Source of the DNA: Brachionus plicatilis
Lineage: Eukaryota > Rotifera > Eurotatoria > Ploima > Brachionidae
DNA length: 64,000 nt
Reading direction: 5' to 3'
NCBI GenBank assembly: GCA_010279815.1
Contig: QEOQ01000688.1
Location: forward strand, 994,412-1,058,411
Shown here piece by piece: positions 11,236 through 21,689 of this stretch (the first letter of the stretch is position 1; every line of letters begins with the position of its first letter). The translations under genes and the position numbers were made by a program. The notes under the pieces are model-generated. The model did no database searches and was not told the origin of the DNA. It saw nothing but the letters and a program-made list of their open reading frames with translations.

Positions 11236-12270
11236 TTTTTTAGGTTATTGGGATCGATTAATGGTGTATTTTAATGGTGAAATCTTTGAACTTCTTTGCT
11301 ATTTATTTTAATTAAGCATGATAGGCAAACAAAAAAAGGCACAATATAATTTTAAATTAAATAAAAAAATTATTTATCTGATCATTTTATTTCAACATTT
11401 TGTCAAAACTATTGAAAAAATGTTCTAGAAAGTCAGATTTTTTTACGGTTTAATTCCGATACAAGTTAAAAAAAAAAATTTTTTAAACTTGTATTATTTT
11501 TTAAAAATTTTTTTTAATTAAAAAAATTTTTTATTTTTTTTATTTTTCTATATAAAATAAATAAAAAATAAAATAGAATGTTTTAAGTCAAAAATACATT
11601 TTTTAATTTTTTTTTCAAATATTTATCAGGGAGCAATAAACTAATTTTTTTGAGTGATTTTAGGCATAAAGTAGTCTATAAAACTTTTTTTGGGCGCTAA
11701 CTTTGCCAATTTTAGAATTTTAAATTTTTGATTAATTAATAATTTAAGTTTTTGATTAAAGGTGTGTAATTCTTTTTATTAAAAATGTCTCCAAGGGGAT
11801 TTTGGATGAGTTGTAATGAAACCAGAGCTGTTTAAAAGTCACAAGTCTTGAGTCAAGCCCAAATTCGGATTTTAAATTAAATTTAGTGAATTTATATTAA
11901 TCTACCTGGAACGGCAAAAAGATCATTAATTAGACATGATCACGACCACATGAATTGCTTACCGTTCCAGGTATCTATTGTGGCGGTCTAGTTTAAGTCA
12001 AATTCACTTGATTTAAAGTCCTGACTTGGATTTGTGACTTTTGAACAACTCTGAATGAAATATTTAAAATAAGAAAAATAAAGAATCAAAAATTTAACTG
12101 ATTTTAAAAAATAAATTTTTTTAAATTAGAATTAAAAATATTTTGTACAGAAAGTAATAAAAATTTCAAAAAATAGAAAAATAAAAATTCAAATTGTTTG
12201 AGAGAGATTAATGTTGTTAAAAAATTTAAGTTAAAATTGAGTTTTTGTTTTATTATTTATTTTTTAAAAA
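11236..12270 (+). repeat. Segmental duplication, copy 2 (interrupted)
   Basis: Diverged second copy of 8935-9620 in the same orientation. It is interrupted at about 11825-12052 by an inverted-repeat element absent from copy 1. Confidence 0.65.
11825..12052. mobile_element. Palindromic MITE inserted in duplicated sequence
   Basis: The ends are inverted: agagctgtttaaaagtcac on the left against gtgacttttgaacaactct on the right, with related inner parts. It is flanked by aatgaa on both sides, and the other copy of the duplicated host sequence has no insertion, so an empty site exists. The core contains ctggaacggcaaaaag, gaccacatgaatt and attgtggcggtc, the same words as the 41-bp repeat at 21049-21680. 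Confidence 0.65.
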
Positions 12271-12274
12271 AAAT

Positions 12275-15200
12275 TTTTGTTTATTTGAAGTTATCTTTTT
12301 ATGTTTTTTTCTCAATTTAAATTTTTTTCTACTTTTGTACTGGATTGTGTCTAATATCTAGATAAAAAAACAATAAAATTGAAAGGATAAATCATTTGAA
12401 TGGCCGGATGGTTAATAATTTTGTTAAAATTTATTCATTTTATTAAAGCTAGATTTCAGTGAGCTAAACATTTGATTAATCCAAATCGATTTATCAATAA
12501 AAGAACGCAAAATAATGAGAATATACCTAGAATTATTTTTAGATAAAAATATTTAGATTTGAAATTTCGACTAAAAGTTTAAGTTTGTTGAAATGAAAAC
12601 CCAAATAAATATGACGTTTGACATTTTTTTCAAAGCAAATATTTCAAATACTTTTATCGAATATGTCTCAAAACATATACCTTTTGGACAAGCAAAAATT
12701 AATAGATACTACTAATTTTGTGATCGCTTTTTTTGTTGCTCTCAAACCTGAAATCCTTTCGGTCAAAATATGTATTTTGCGTTTTAATTACACAGATCCT
12801 CTCGGCTTTGATTTCGGCTCACTCATTCTCGTTCTAGATAAATTTTCATTTGCAACAAATTTGGCTACTTCAAACTTCTGTCTAAACAGATTTATTTTTA
12901 GACTAAATTAATGGAAGCCTTTTATTATTATTATTTTTTTTGATAATTTATAGCAAATAATTAAATCAATAGTATCAAGAAATGCTTTAATTTTAGACTA
13001 AATTATTTTTATCAATGTCGTAAATTTTTACTACCTTCTGTATTGAGAGCACTTTGTCAATTTTATGGCTTTAAAAGATAAATGTATACTCTGTAAATGG
13101 ACAAATGCTTTGAAGACACCAACCATTCGAATTGTTTTCAAATTTGACAAATTAAAGAAATAAAATAATAAGCATTTTTTTTTAAAAGAAAAAATGCATT
13201 TAGAATTAATTAGAGGATTTTTTCAAGGGCTTCAACATTGAGCAGAAAAATATTTTCTTTATTTTTTTAATATTTGACTTTGAAAACATTTTAAGCAAAG
13301 ATTTCACATTTAGGAAATTTTGCCAATTAGCCAAAGAGTATAAAGATCGAGACATTTTTCCAAGAATGAATTAATGAAAATTGAATGCTAAGCCATTTAA
13401 CTTGGGATTCAAATCTAATAGTCATAGAATATATCGTTTTAATTATTTAGTGAGCCCTAGTGAATCAATACATTTGAAATTGACTTTTTCTTTTTTGAGC
13501 TTTGTAAAATTAATTATTTTTGCTTAAGCTTTGAGCTAGCTAGAGAGCTCGAGATTGCTTTTGTTGAGCGAATTCAAACATGTTTAAAAATTTATGTTTG
13601 GATACAGTATGATCGATTTATTAATTTCTTGTTTTTTACTGTGAAAAAAAATTATCTAGACTTTGAAGGCTTTCGTGAAACAAAACCATTTTTAACCTTA
13701 AATTCAAAGGTTTGATTATTTTTCATCTAGCTGACCTAAATGTCTAGATTTCCTCTAAATATTTTTTTAAATTAAACACTTATCTTCAAAAGAGTGACAA
13801 ATAAGTGAAATTTGTTCAAACATTGTGTCCAGGTCGAATAGAATGGTTCTTTTTGCCAAAAAAACGCCCGAAATCCCTTCAATACATAAAATAAAATTAT
13901 TATTTTTATTCTTATTCTAGTTTAAAGATACAAGCAAAATGATCTGTGTATCCAGCAAAAATCAGATTAAATTCGGCAAAATTTTTTTAGCGTTAATCTG
14001 CAAAAATTGGCTTCAGATTATGTTTTTAAAGGAAGTCAAAAGTGTTTTTTTAAATTATTAAAAATAAATTTAGTCTAGAACCACTAGTTGAAATAATTTT
14101 AATAATTTTTTTTTTTTAAATATTTTCCATTGTTTCAATTTTCAAATATTTAATTTAATTTCGGGCAAATTTTAAATTAATTATGACAAAAAATTTAATC
14201 AAGTTTATTTGTTGAAAAGGAGCAAAATTTTAGAAATAATTAAATAAGGTTAATCTTTCAATATTTTTTTCGGTATTCGATAAAAAAGAAATCTGCTCGA
14301 AAGACGATGACTGCCCGCAGAAAGTTTCATCAATAGTCTATTCCTTAAGGAGTTTTGGTTTTTAAGTTATTTTTTTTTATACAAAATTTGTCAATTGAAT
14401 AATTTTTAAATCTTGTTATTTTTTCATTTTTATTTTCAGAAATACGTAACTCAATAAGCAATATCCAGAATTTTTGATGTAGAAAGCTAAGTGGAATTTC
14501 TATTTTGGCAAAACATCCAAAAAATATGGGCGAAAATAGCTCTCAAGGAATTCGGAACGAGTCCCATTGAATCTAAATTTAGCAATCACTAATTTGTTTG
14601 GATTGAAATTTAATTTAATTTTTTAAATAAGTCGCTTTTTAAATTCAAATAAATCAAGTACAAAATTGAAAAAATCTTACTTCAACAACGAGGAACAACT
14701 CGTTTTGGCCTAATGACGTTTAATGGTTTTAAAAATTAAATTTCGAAGCAATTTCTTTAAAAACACTCTCTAAAATTTTAAATTTTATTTTTTATTTTTC
14801 TTGTCGAGCTTTTCAAATTTTTTGACCAAAAGAAAAATCTTTAATTTAATCAATCGGACTCTAAATTTTTTATTCTAATTATTTTTTTCGTGTGGCCTCT
14901 AATAAGCAGGCTCTTAAAATCCACTTTATTTTTCGATATCTGGCTTTTATCTGGCATACATGTTAACTTGACCATTTGCGTATTTTTTCTTATAATGATC
15001 ATTAAATTGATATAGAGCATGGCTTGCTTCAAATCTCATTTAATTGCCAAGATAAAAATTAAATATGCTCAATTTATTTCAGGTAAAAGATTTCATCACT
15101 AAAAATGTTATTTTTTAAATTTAAAAAAAACTCAAATTTTAAATGATTAATTGGAAATTTTTTGACTTTTATTTATTGGAATACTTTCATCAAAAAATGT

Positions 15201-17149
15201 AATATTAGAAGATTTAAGATATTGATGAGGCAATTTTAGACAAAGCTTTTTATGCATTTAAAAGAGTTTAAACAAATTAATATCAAACATTATGCCAAAG
15301 TATCATTAGAAAAGCAGTTGGAAAAATTTTAGACATGTTTAATTAGAAAAAAAGCACAGTTTGATTGCTTTTAAAACAGATTTTTATTTGAATGAAAAAT
15401 AGTCTGACGAATGATACAAAATTAGGCCATAACATAACAAAAATTAAACTTATTTAAATCAAGATAAGAGTCGAATAGGCTTCTAGTTATGCGAATTATA
15501 GAATAATTTAAATCGTGATAAGAACTATTTTAGGGCTTAAATTCAGGTATAAATTAATTCTATTAAAATTAAACACAAACAACGATACTCTTGACCTAAA
15601 GTACTAAGTTGGGCTTTTTACTTTTTATTCTAAGTATATTTTGCCCCGACTCGTGGCTATTTGAATGTAAATTGGGCATTGCTAAAAATGGTTTAGAGAT
15701 ATTTTTTGTTGCCCGAGTCATTTCGGATTTAGGTGTTCTTTTCCGTCACAAAATAGGCAAACTCATAATGAAAAAAATTTATTTGTTTTTTTTTATTTCT
15801 AAATTTTTCATCGCTCAAAAGCCAGCGAAAATAAAAGAGCAAGCTAAGTTGGAAATAATATAGCAATATTTTTGTTTGGTTTGTAGTTATATAATTTCAA
15901 CTTGTATTCTTAATAAAAATATTTCATTTAAAACAATATTATTTTTAGAATTTGAAGTTTGATTTGAAAGAAGTCGCATTTTATTAAATTGCTTTTAATT
16001 AATAAAGTTTACAGATGATTGATTATTCGAGATCAATGATGTTTAATGAAGTTTTAAAATATTTGTTTTTTTTTTTTAGAAGACAAAAGAAAAATTTTAA
16101 ATTTAAATTACCTATTGTCGAGCCAAAGTATATAAAACCATTACTTGCATAATTTTAAAAAAATTCTCAAATCCATTCGGAAAAATTTGGACTCTAGTGG
16201 AAATTTGGCCGCGTGGGTCATCAATGCAAAATTTTGCATTTTACATCCAACACTCGTTATTTGTGTAAGCTAAACAAAATTCAATTAAATTTTATCTTTA
16301 AAATAAATATTTCACAAACACGACCAAAGGTTTTAATGAAAAACCCATCAGAGTCATATTAGATTTAAATTTAAATGATATTAGTCTAAATAGTTATGGC
16401 TCGTTAACCAAATTTTTTCAGACGTTTTCATTGCTAATTTAGACTTGCCATGCACATTGTTCACAATTTATAATTTAAATTAATTTTAAAAAAATATTGG
16501 ACAGGGTGATTATGAGTTACTGTTAATTTCGTGACAATATTTTTTTGACAAAAAGCAAAACTTATCCAGCCATAACTACTCTAGGCTCTCAAATTGGTCA
16601 ATAAAAAAACCATTTTGTATGTTTAATTTCTTTAGCGTCTACGGTAATCCTACTATTTAAAGTAAACAAGTGTGAAAATGAAGTGGCTAAAATAGATAAA
16701 AAAATTTTCATGACTTTTTTTTCCAGACATTATATGAAGAACAAAAAATATTTTTTTGAATAAGCTTTTTTAAAGCAGTTTTAGTCTTGGGAGTTTTAAT
16801 TTTTAAATACAATTAGTCATTCAGTCATTTTCTATCACAAAGTATTTTTTTAAATAGTGAACAACAAATGGTCTACAATAACAGAGTTTCTTTTTTTTTG
16901 GCAATTTATTGTTTTTAACTAAAATTACTAAAAAGATTATTTTGCTAATTTTGCATTTTAAATTTTTCTAAATCGTATCAAAATTATAAATTAAACAAAA
17001 TTTAAATTTAGAAAAAAAAAAATAAAAATCAGCTGATTGATGTTTAGGTTTTTTATTTTTAAACAATTTTTTGAGCCAAAAAAGGTTGTTTTAGTTGTAC
17101 AAATAGAGAATAGCTTTTTGAATTAACACAATACTAATTTAGATAATTA
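12275..17149. other. Gene-poor AT-rich sequence
   Basis: Several moderately less AT-rich patches (12720-12900, 13380-13560, 15600-15870) were read in all frames without finding a recognisable protein, splice-bounded exon series or RNA. Confidence 0.4.
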
Positions 17150-17296
17150 TTATGGCATGAATGTTGAAGAAAAATCTGAGTTCTGTAATCTGGCTTCTAA
17201 TTCAGATTCCAATAATTCTTTGTTCATTACAATTCTGTTTATAAAGTTTATAGCAAGAAAAGTTATTGGTGGCAAAGCAAAACCAAGAAGAAAGCT
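17150..17296 (-). CDS. Possible terminal exon of an unrecognised membrane protein
   Basis: On the minus strand an acceptor (tttgccttgcag) is followed by 48 codons and a TAA. The peptide begins SFLLGFALPPITFLAINF, a hydrophobic helix of about 20 residues, followed by a charged helix containing NKELLESELEARLQ. The amphipathic pattern and sharp acceptor support a real exon. No upstream exon could be found between 17.3 and 20.1 kb, so the gene is incomplete and the function is unknown. Confidence 0.3.
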   Translation of the reverse strand, partial: SFLLGFALPPITFLAINFINRIVMNKELLESELEARLQNSDFSSTFMP

Positions 17297-20172
17297 CTGC
17301 AAGGCAAAAAATTATTTTTTTTTAATTTAATTTAAAATTGGAAAAACATGAATCAAACTTGATTTTTAAAATAAATTCACATTTTTATATTAATTAAGTA
17401 ATTCTTTGAATATAAAGATATTTTGATATTCATCTAGTAAAATTGGTCAAAAATCAGTAATTTTAGTTAATGAATTAGCTCACGCTCTTTTATTTTACAC
17501 GCTACAATACGATTCAAAAAATAAATAATATTGTAAAAATAAAATTTAAATAAATTTATTTTATTTAAAAGCTTATTTTTTTTACATTATTCACACTCTT
17601 TTATTTAAACACCAGTCAAAAGAATTTCATTATTTTTTGAGAAAAATAAAATACTTAAAGTTTAAAAATCTTTTTTTCAAAAAGAACAAAACATTAACTA
17701 CACATTATATTAACAATGGAAAATTTAAATTTTTTTTATAACGTTTAAGTTCGGTAGGAGTTGAAAAATCTTGTATATATTTTTAGCAATATTTTTTTTT
17801 ATGAAAATTTACAGATATCAAATATCTTTTACTTATAAAAAAAAAAAAGTTTTAAATTTTAGGAAAATTAGTTTCAATTAATTTTTTTTATTTTTTCATT
17901 TAGAAACATTAAAAATGCAACATTTTTCAATAAAGTTAACTTACTTGTATTTTTGATTATATTGAGCAATTAATTAGTCTAAACAACTCTTATTTTCGAT
18001 TTTTATCATTTTAATTTTTTTAAATTTTGAACATACGATTAAATTTCAATTTATGTTTCAAACTAAGGGAGCTAAGTTTTTTTCAGTAAAATCTTTCCAA
18101 CATGAGTTATAGATAAAACAAGAGTTTTAAAAATTCTGGAACTTAAAATTTAAAATTATTCAAAAAATATTCTCTCAACTAGAAGTAATAATTTATTTAT
18201 CTAACGATTTAAAGAGTTTTAAATAAAAAATTAGTTAATATTTGTATTAAAAATTTATCAATAATAAAAAAAATAAAATTAAAAAAAAAAAAATTAATTT
18301 AAGTTTTGTATGTTTAGGCATTGTCTGCAAAAAAATTTGCAGAATTTTCTCACGTCATTCAATCTTTATGATGATGTCATAATGTTTGTTGTTGCACTTA
18401 TATTTATACAAAATATTTTTTTTCTCTGAATGAGAAAAAGTTTTCTTTTATTTTTTCTTTTATCTGAAAAAAATTTGACCGGGATTCAAAATCATACAAG
18501 ACTTATTAGAAAAAAAATTATTTTTGTATATAAATTAAATTTTTACTTTATAAAAATTTTGATTGGTTTTTCACCAATTTAAGTACAAAGCCAATAATTC
18601 CAAAAAAGCCTATTAAAAGGCAAAATACAAAAACAATAAAGCTAATCAAATAAACTTTTATTATTTAAAAAAAAAATTTTATAAAATTTAATTAGCGAAA
18701 CTGTAAGGGCTAAATAAAATTTAAAAATTCTAATTTTAACAGGCATTTGAAAAAACATATTCATTACCGACTTTAAATTTTGTTTGTTAGATGATATTGT
18801 TAACTAAACACGCCTATACATGAGAAATTTCAATCAATTAATTTGCTGTGGTTAAATTTATTACAAAATAAATATGTGCATGTAGTATGTTTTAAGCAAA
18901 GTCTTCAAAAAAAAATTTTATGCTGTAGGTTTTGAACGGAAGATGATGATAAAGAGAAAATAAGGATAGATTCGGAATTTAGAGAAAATTTACCACAATT
19001 TTTTTTTATTTTTCTTTTATTCAAAAAAAATATTTTAAGTTTTCTTTTTAAATTTTATCCAGATTAACTAAAAAATAAAATTACGCTTTTTTTTTAAAAA
19101 AATTACCTTCTAGTTAACAGATGTAAAGTTTTTCTACAGTCAACAAATAATTTCACAAAATCGAAAACCAAAGAAATAAAAATTTTTTTATTGACAAAAA
19201 AATAATGAAAAAAAAAATTTTTATTATTTATTTGTTAACTGTACCGAGCTTAAGCTCCTTCAGAATAAAAATTAAGTAAAGTAAGATTAAAAATTAAAAA
19301 GTTAAGTAAAATAAAATCAAGAAATAAAATAAAAATATGAATAAAATTTGTAAGAGTTAAATAACCTGGAATTGAAAATAGATATATTAAAAAATTATCT
19401 TCTAGTTAACAGATGTAAAGTTTTTCTACAGTCAACAAATAATTTCACAAAATCGAAAACCAAAGAAAAAAAAAAATTTTTTTATTGACAAAAAAATAAT
19501 AAAAAAAAAATTTTTTATTGACACAAAGTAATAAAAAAACAATAATGGAATTATCTCAATTTATCTAATTTTTTTTTGTCATACACTTTATTTTCTCAAC
19601 TACGCAATAAATGTGTCATCTCATTTGTACTAAATTTGACAAGGCCAAGTGCTGAGATCGTTTTTTAATTAAATGCAGAGTTTCTGTCATGCGCTTGGAA
19701 GTGTCTGATCGAAATTTCATTTCTAATTTAAATTGCAAAACACTTGTCACTCATCGATTTCCTTGTGTTAACGCTTTCAAAGCGACACATGTGAACTTTG
19801 CATCATTTAGGGCCATAGCTAATACCAACTAGATTTATCAGCGCATTGTTTTCGATATGCGCCCAAGCTTAGACATCTAATCATGTAACTTAAAGAAATG
19901 CTAATCTATCAAATTACAATTCGTTTGGTGTCTAGAGATTATCGAGTTTTGGATTTTCATCGACTAGAGCTAAATTTCAAAAATTTCAACTTTATTATTA
20001 TTATTTTTACTATTATGAATTCTTCATATTTGCTCATTATAATAACCTGATGATTTCCAAAACACATGATTTTCTATTTGCATTTAGAATAAATCGATAA
20101 ATTGGGCTCATAGAATGAAACTTTGAGCAAAGCAGCTGCAGACCGGCACGAAAAAATTTAACCTAGACAAAA
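17297..20172. other. AT-rich spacer with a direct repeat
   Basis: Mostly A/T runs. A 127-bp direct repeat occurs at about 19096-19222 and 19386-19512 (core cttctagttaacagatgtaa). Between the copies, gagcttaagctc lies in a (TTTA)-rich setting. From 19590 to 20170 the base composition is less extreme, consistent with promoter and 5' UTR of the gene at 20173, but no specific site was identified. Confidence 0.45.
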
Positions 20173-20859
20173 ATGGGCAACTGTTGCTGTGTGCTCAGAA
20201 ACGGTGACAAAAAATTCAAGTCGTCCCAGAAGCCTGGCCACAAACGCGCCTTCTACAAATACGGCGATGACGAGTACGACAACGACGACTATGACCAAGA
20301 GACCCTGGACTACGATCGTCAGACGACCAAGTCGGACTTGTCGTCGCAAGTGCGGCCAAAGTACGAGCAGAAGCGTCCCAGAGCCAACCGTCTGCTCGAC
20401 AAAGCAGTCATGAATCAACATCAGCTGAACAACCCGCAGCTAACCTCGTCGTCCTCGTCAACAATTCTCCTACTCAAGCAAAGCCATCTAGTTCAGCCAA
20501 GTAATTTGGAAAAAAAATTTAATTCTGATCTGGTCTCTAAAATGTGCGATTTGAAACAAAAATCGCAGACTGTCCTTCTAAACCACTCGGACAGCTATAA
20601 TCTAGCCTTGAAAAAAATTAAGTCTGTAAGTTCGCTGGGGAGTAGGAGTAAAAGATGGTCCATAATTAGCAGCGATTTGGTTGATAGTCTAAGCGGTAGG
20701 GTTAATGAAGACAATGCTAAACCTTTGCTAAGTGAGCTGAGCGATGTGGATGACGGTGTCGACATGGGCGACGACGCTTTGGATAATGTTTCCGATTCTA
20801 ATAATCCAGATAGCATTAAAGGTATCTTAAAAGCACCTAGCACTATTAGAGAATACTAA
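20173..20859 (+). CDS. Putative N-terminally acylated acidic/serine-rich protein
   Basis: A single uninterrupted frame of 228 residues, far GC-richer than its flanks. The N terminus MGNCCCVLRNGDKK has Gly2, as required for N-myristoylation, followed by three cysteines suited to palmitoylation, so dual acylation and membrane attachment are likely. The rest is low in hydrophobics: an acidic tyrosine/aspartate stretch (YGDDEYDNDDYDQ, about 30-42), a basic region, a serine run (SSSSS, near 92-96), a basic KKIKSVSSLGSRSKRWS segment and an acidic tail ending in STIREY. No enzyme domain was recognised. A signalling scaffold or membrane-anchored adaptor is an inference from the N terminus only. The gene family is unrecognised. 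Confidence 0.75.
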   Translation: MGNCCCVLRNGDKKFKSSQKPGHKRAFYKYGDDEYDNDDYDQETLDYDRQTTKSDLSSQVRPKYEQKRPRANRLLDKAVMNQHQLNNPQLTSSSSSTILLLKQSHLVQPSNLEKKFNSDLVSKMCDLKQKSQTVLLNHSDSYNLALKKIKSVSSLGSRSKRWSIISSDLVDSLSGRVNEDNAKPLLSELSDVDDGVDMGDDALDNVSDSNNPDSIKGILKAPSTIREY

Positions 20860-21048
20860 TTTTTTGTTGCTAATTTCATTAATGCTTTTAACTGGGGTAG
20901 AGTTTTCACGTGAATTAATTAATTAAGTGAATTAGTTAGAATAATATTCAATTTTAATAAAAAAATATTTAATTGTATTGAATTATTTAATGAATAAGAC
21001 TGAATGATTGTAAAAAAAAAGTGAATTGAAAATTTTTTTTTTGAATAA

Positions 21049-21680
21049 GGCCACATGAATTTTTTGCCGTTCCATGTAGTTATAAAGGCGGCCACATGAA
21101 TTTTTAGCCGTTCTATGTAGTAATAAAGGCGGCCACATGAATTTTTTGCCGTTCCATGTAGTTATAAAGGCGGCCACATGAATTTTTTGCCGTTCCATGT
21201 AGTTATAAAGGCGGCCACATGAATTTTTTGCCGTTCCATGTAGTTATAAAGAGGTTGTGAAGTTGGTTTCAATTCGATCATTTCAATTCAGAAAAACTTG
21301 AATAACTTTTTTACTAAAAGAGACAATTTAGTTCTATAAAATGCTCAATTATAAGCAAATTTGCTTAATTCAGTAAAATAAGTCTGCAATATACTCTGCA
21401 ATTTTATGCATTTTGCACACCATTAAAAAGTATTTAAATCAATTGTGCACCTACTTTGCAGAGTTTTTGCAGACATATATTTTCGGATTAAGCCAAGTTG
21501 CTTAAACATTAAGCATTTTACAGAACTAAATTATTCCTTATAGTAAAAAAGTTATTCAAATTTTTCTGAATTGAAACGATCGAATTGAAATGAACTTCAC
21601 AGCCCCAGTTATAAAGGCGGCCACATGAATTTTTTGCCGTTCCATGTAGTTAAAAAGGCAGCCACATGAATTTATTCAAG
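21049..21680 (+). repeat. 41-bp minisatellite interrupted by a MITE
   Basis: Five head-to-tail units start at 21049, 21090, 21131, 21172 and 21213, exactly 41 bp apart. Each reads ggccacatgaatttttt, then gccgttccatgtagt, then tataaaggc. A sixth unit (21618 on) and part of a seventh follow the inserted element at 21251-21606. Units differ by only a few bases. Open frames across the array are repeat artefacts. Confidence 0.92.
21251..21606. mobile_element. Palindromic MITE with 9-bp target duplication
   Basis: 356 bp whose left and right thirds are inverted copies. The outer ends are gaggttgtgaagtt and, read inward from the right, ggggctgtgaagtt. The arms continue through tttcaattcagaaaaa, gaataactttttta and aatttagttct. 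It is flanked by agttataaa at 21242-21250 and 21607-21615, a perfect 9-bp duplication, although the host minisatellite supplies this word in every unit. It has no coding capacity. A truncated relative starts at about 24255. Confidence 0.8.
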
Positions 21681-21689
21681 TCAAAAGAC

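Noticed and set aside
12618..15863. Open frames at 12618-12911 and 15609-15863
   Set aside because: Composition matches random AT-rich translation (Phe/Ile/Leu-rich) and no motif was recognised.
20983..21198. 71-codon minus-strand frame with repeated KIHVA blocks
   Set aside because: The product is simply the translation of the 41-bp tandem repeat (41 is not a multiple of 3, so frames rotate) and has no gene context.
21049..21680. CRISPR-like array
   Set aside because: Regular 41-bp repeats but no spacers: units are contiguous and near-identical. The genome is eukaryotic.
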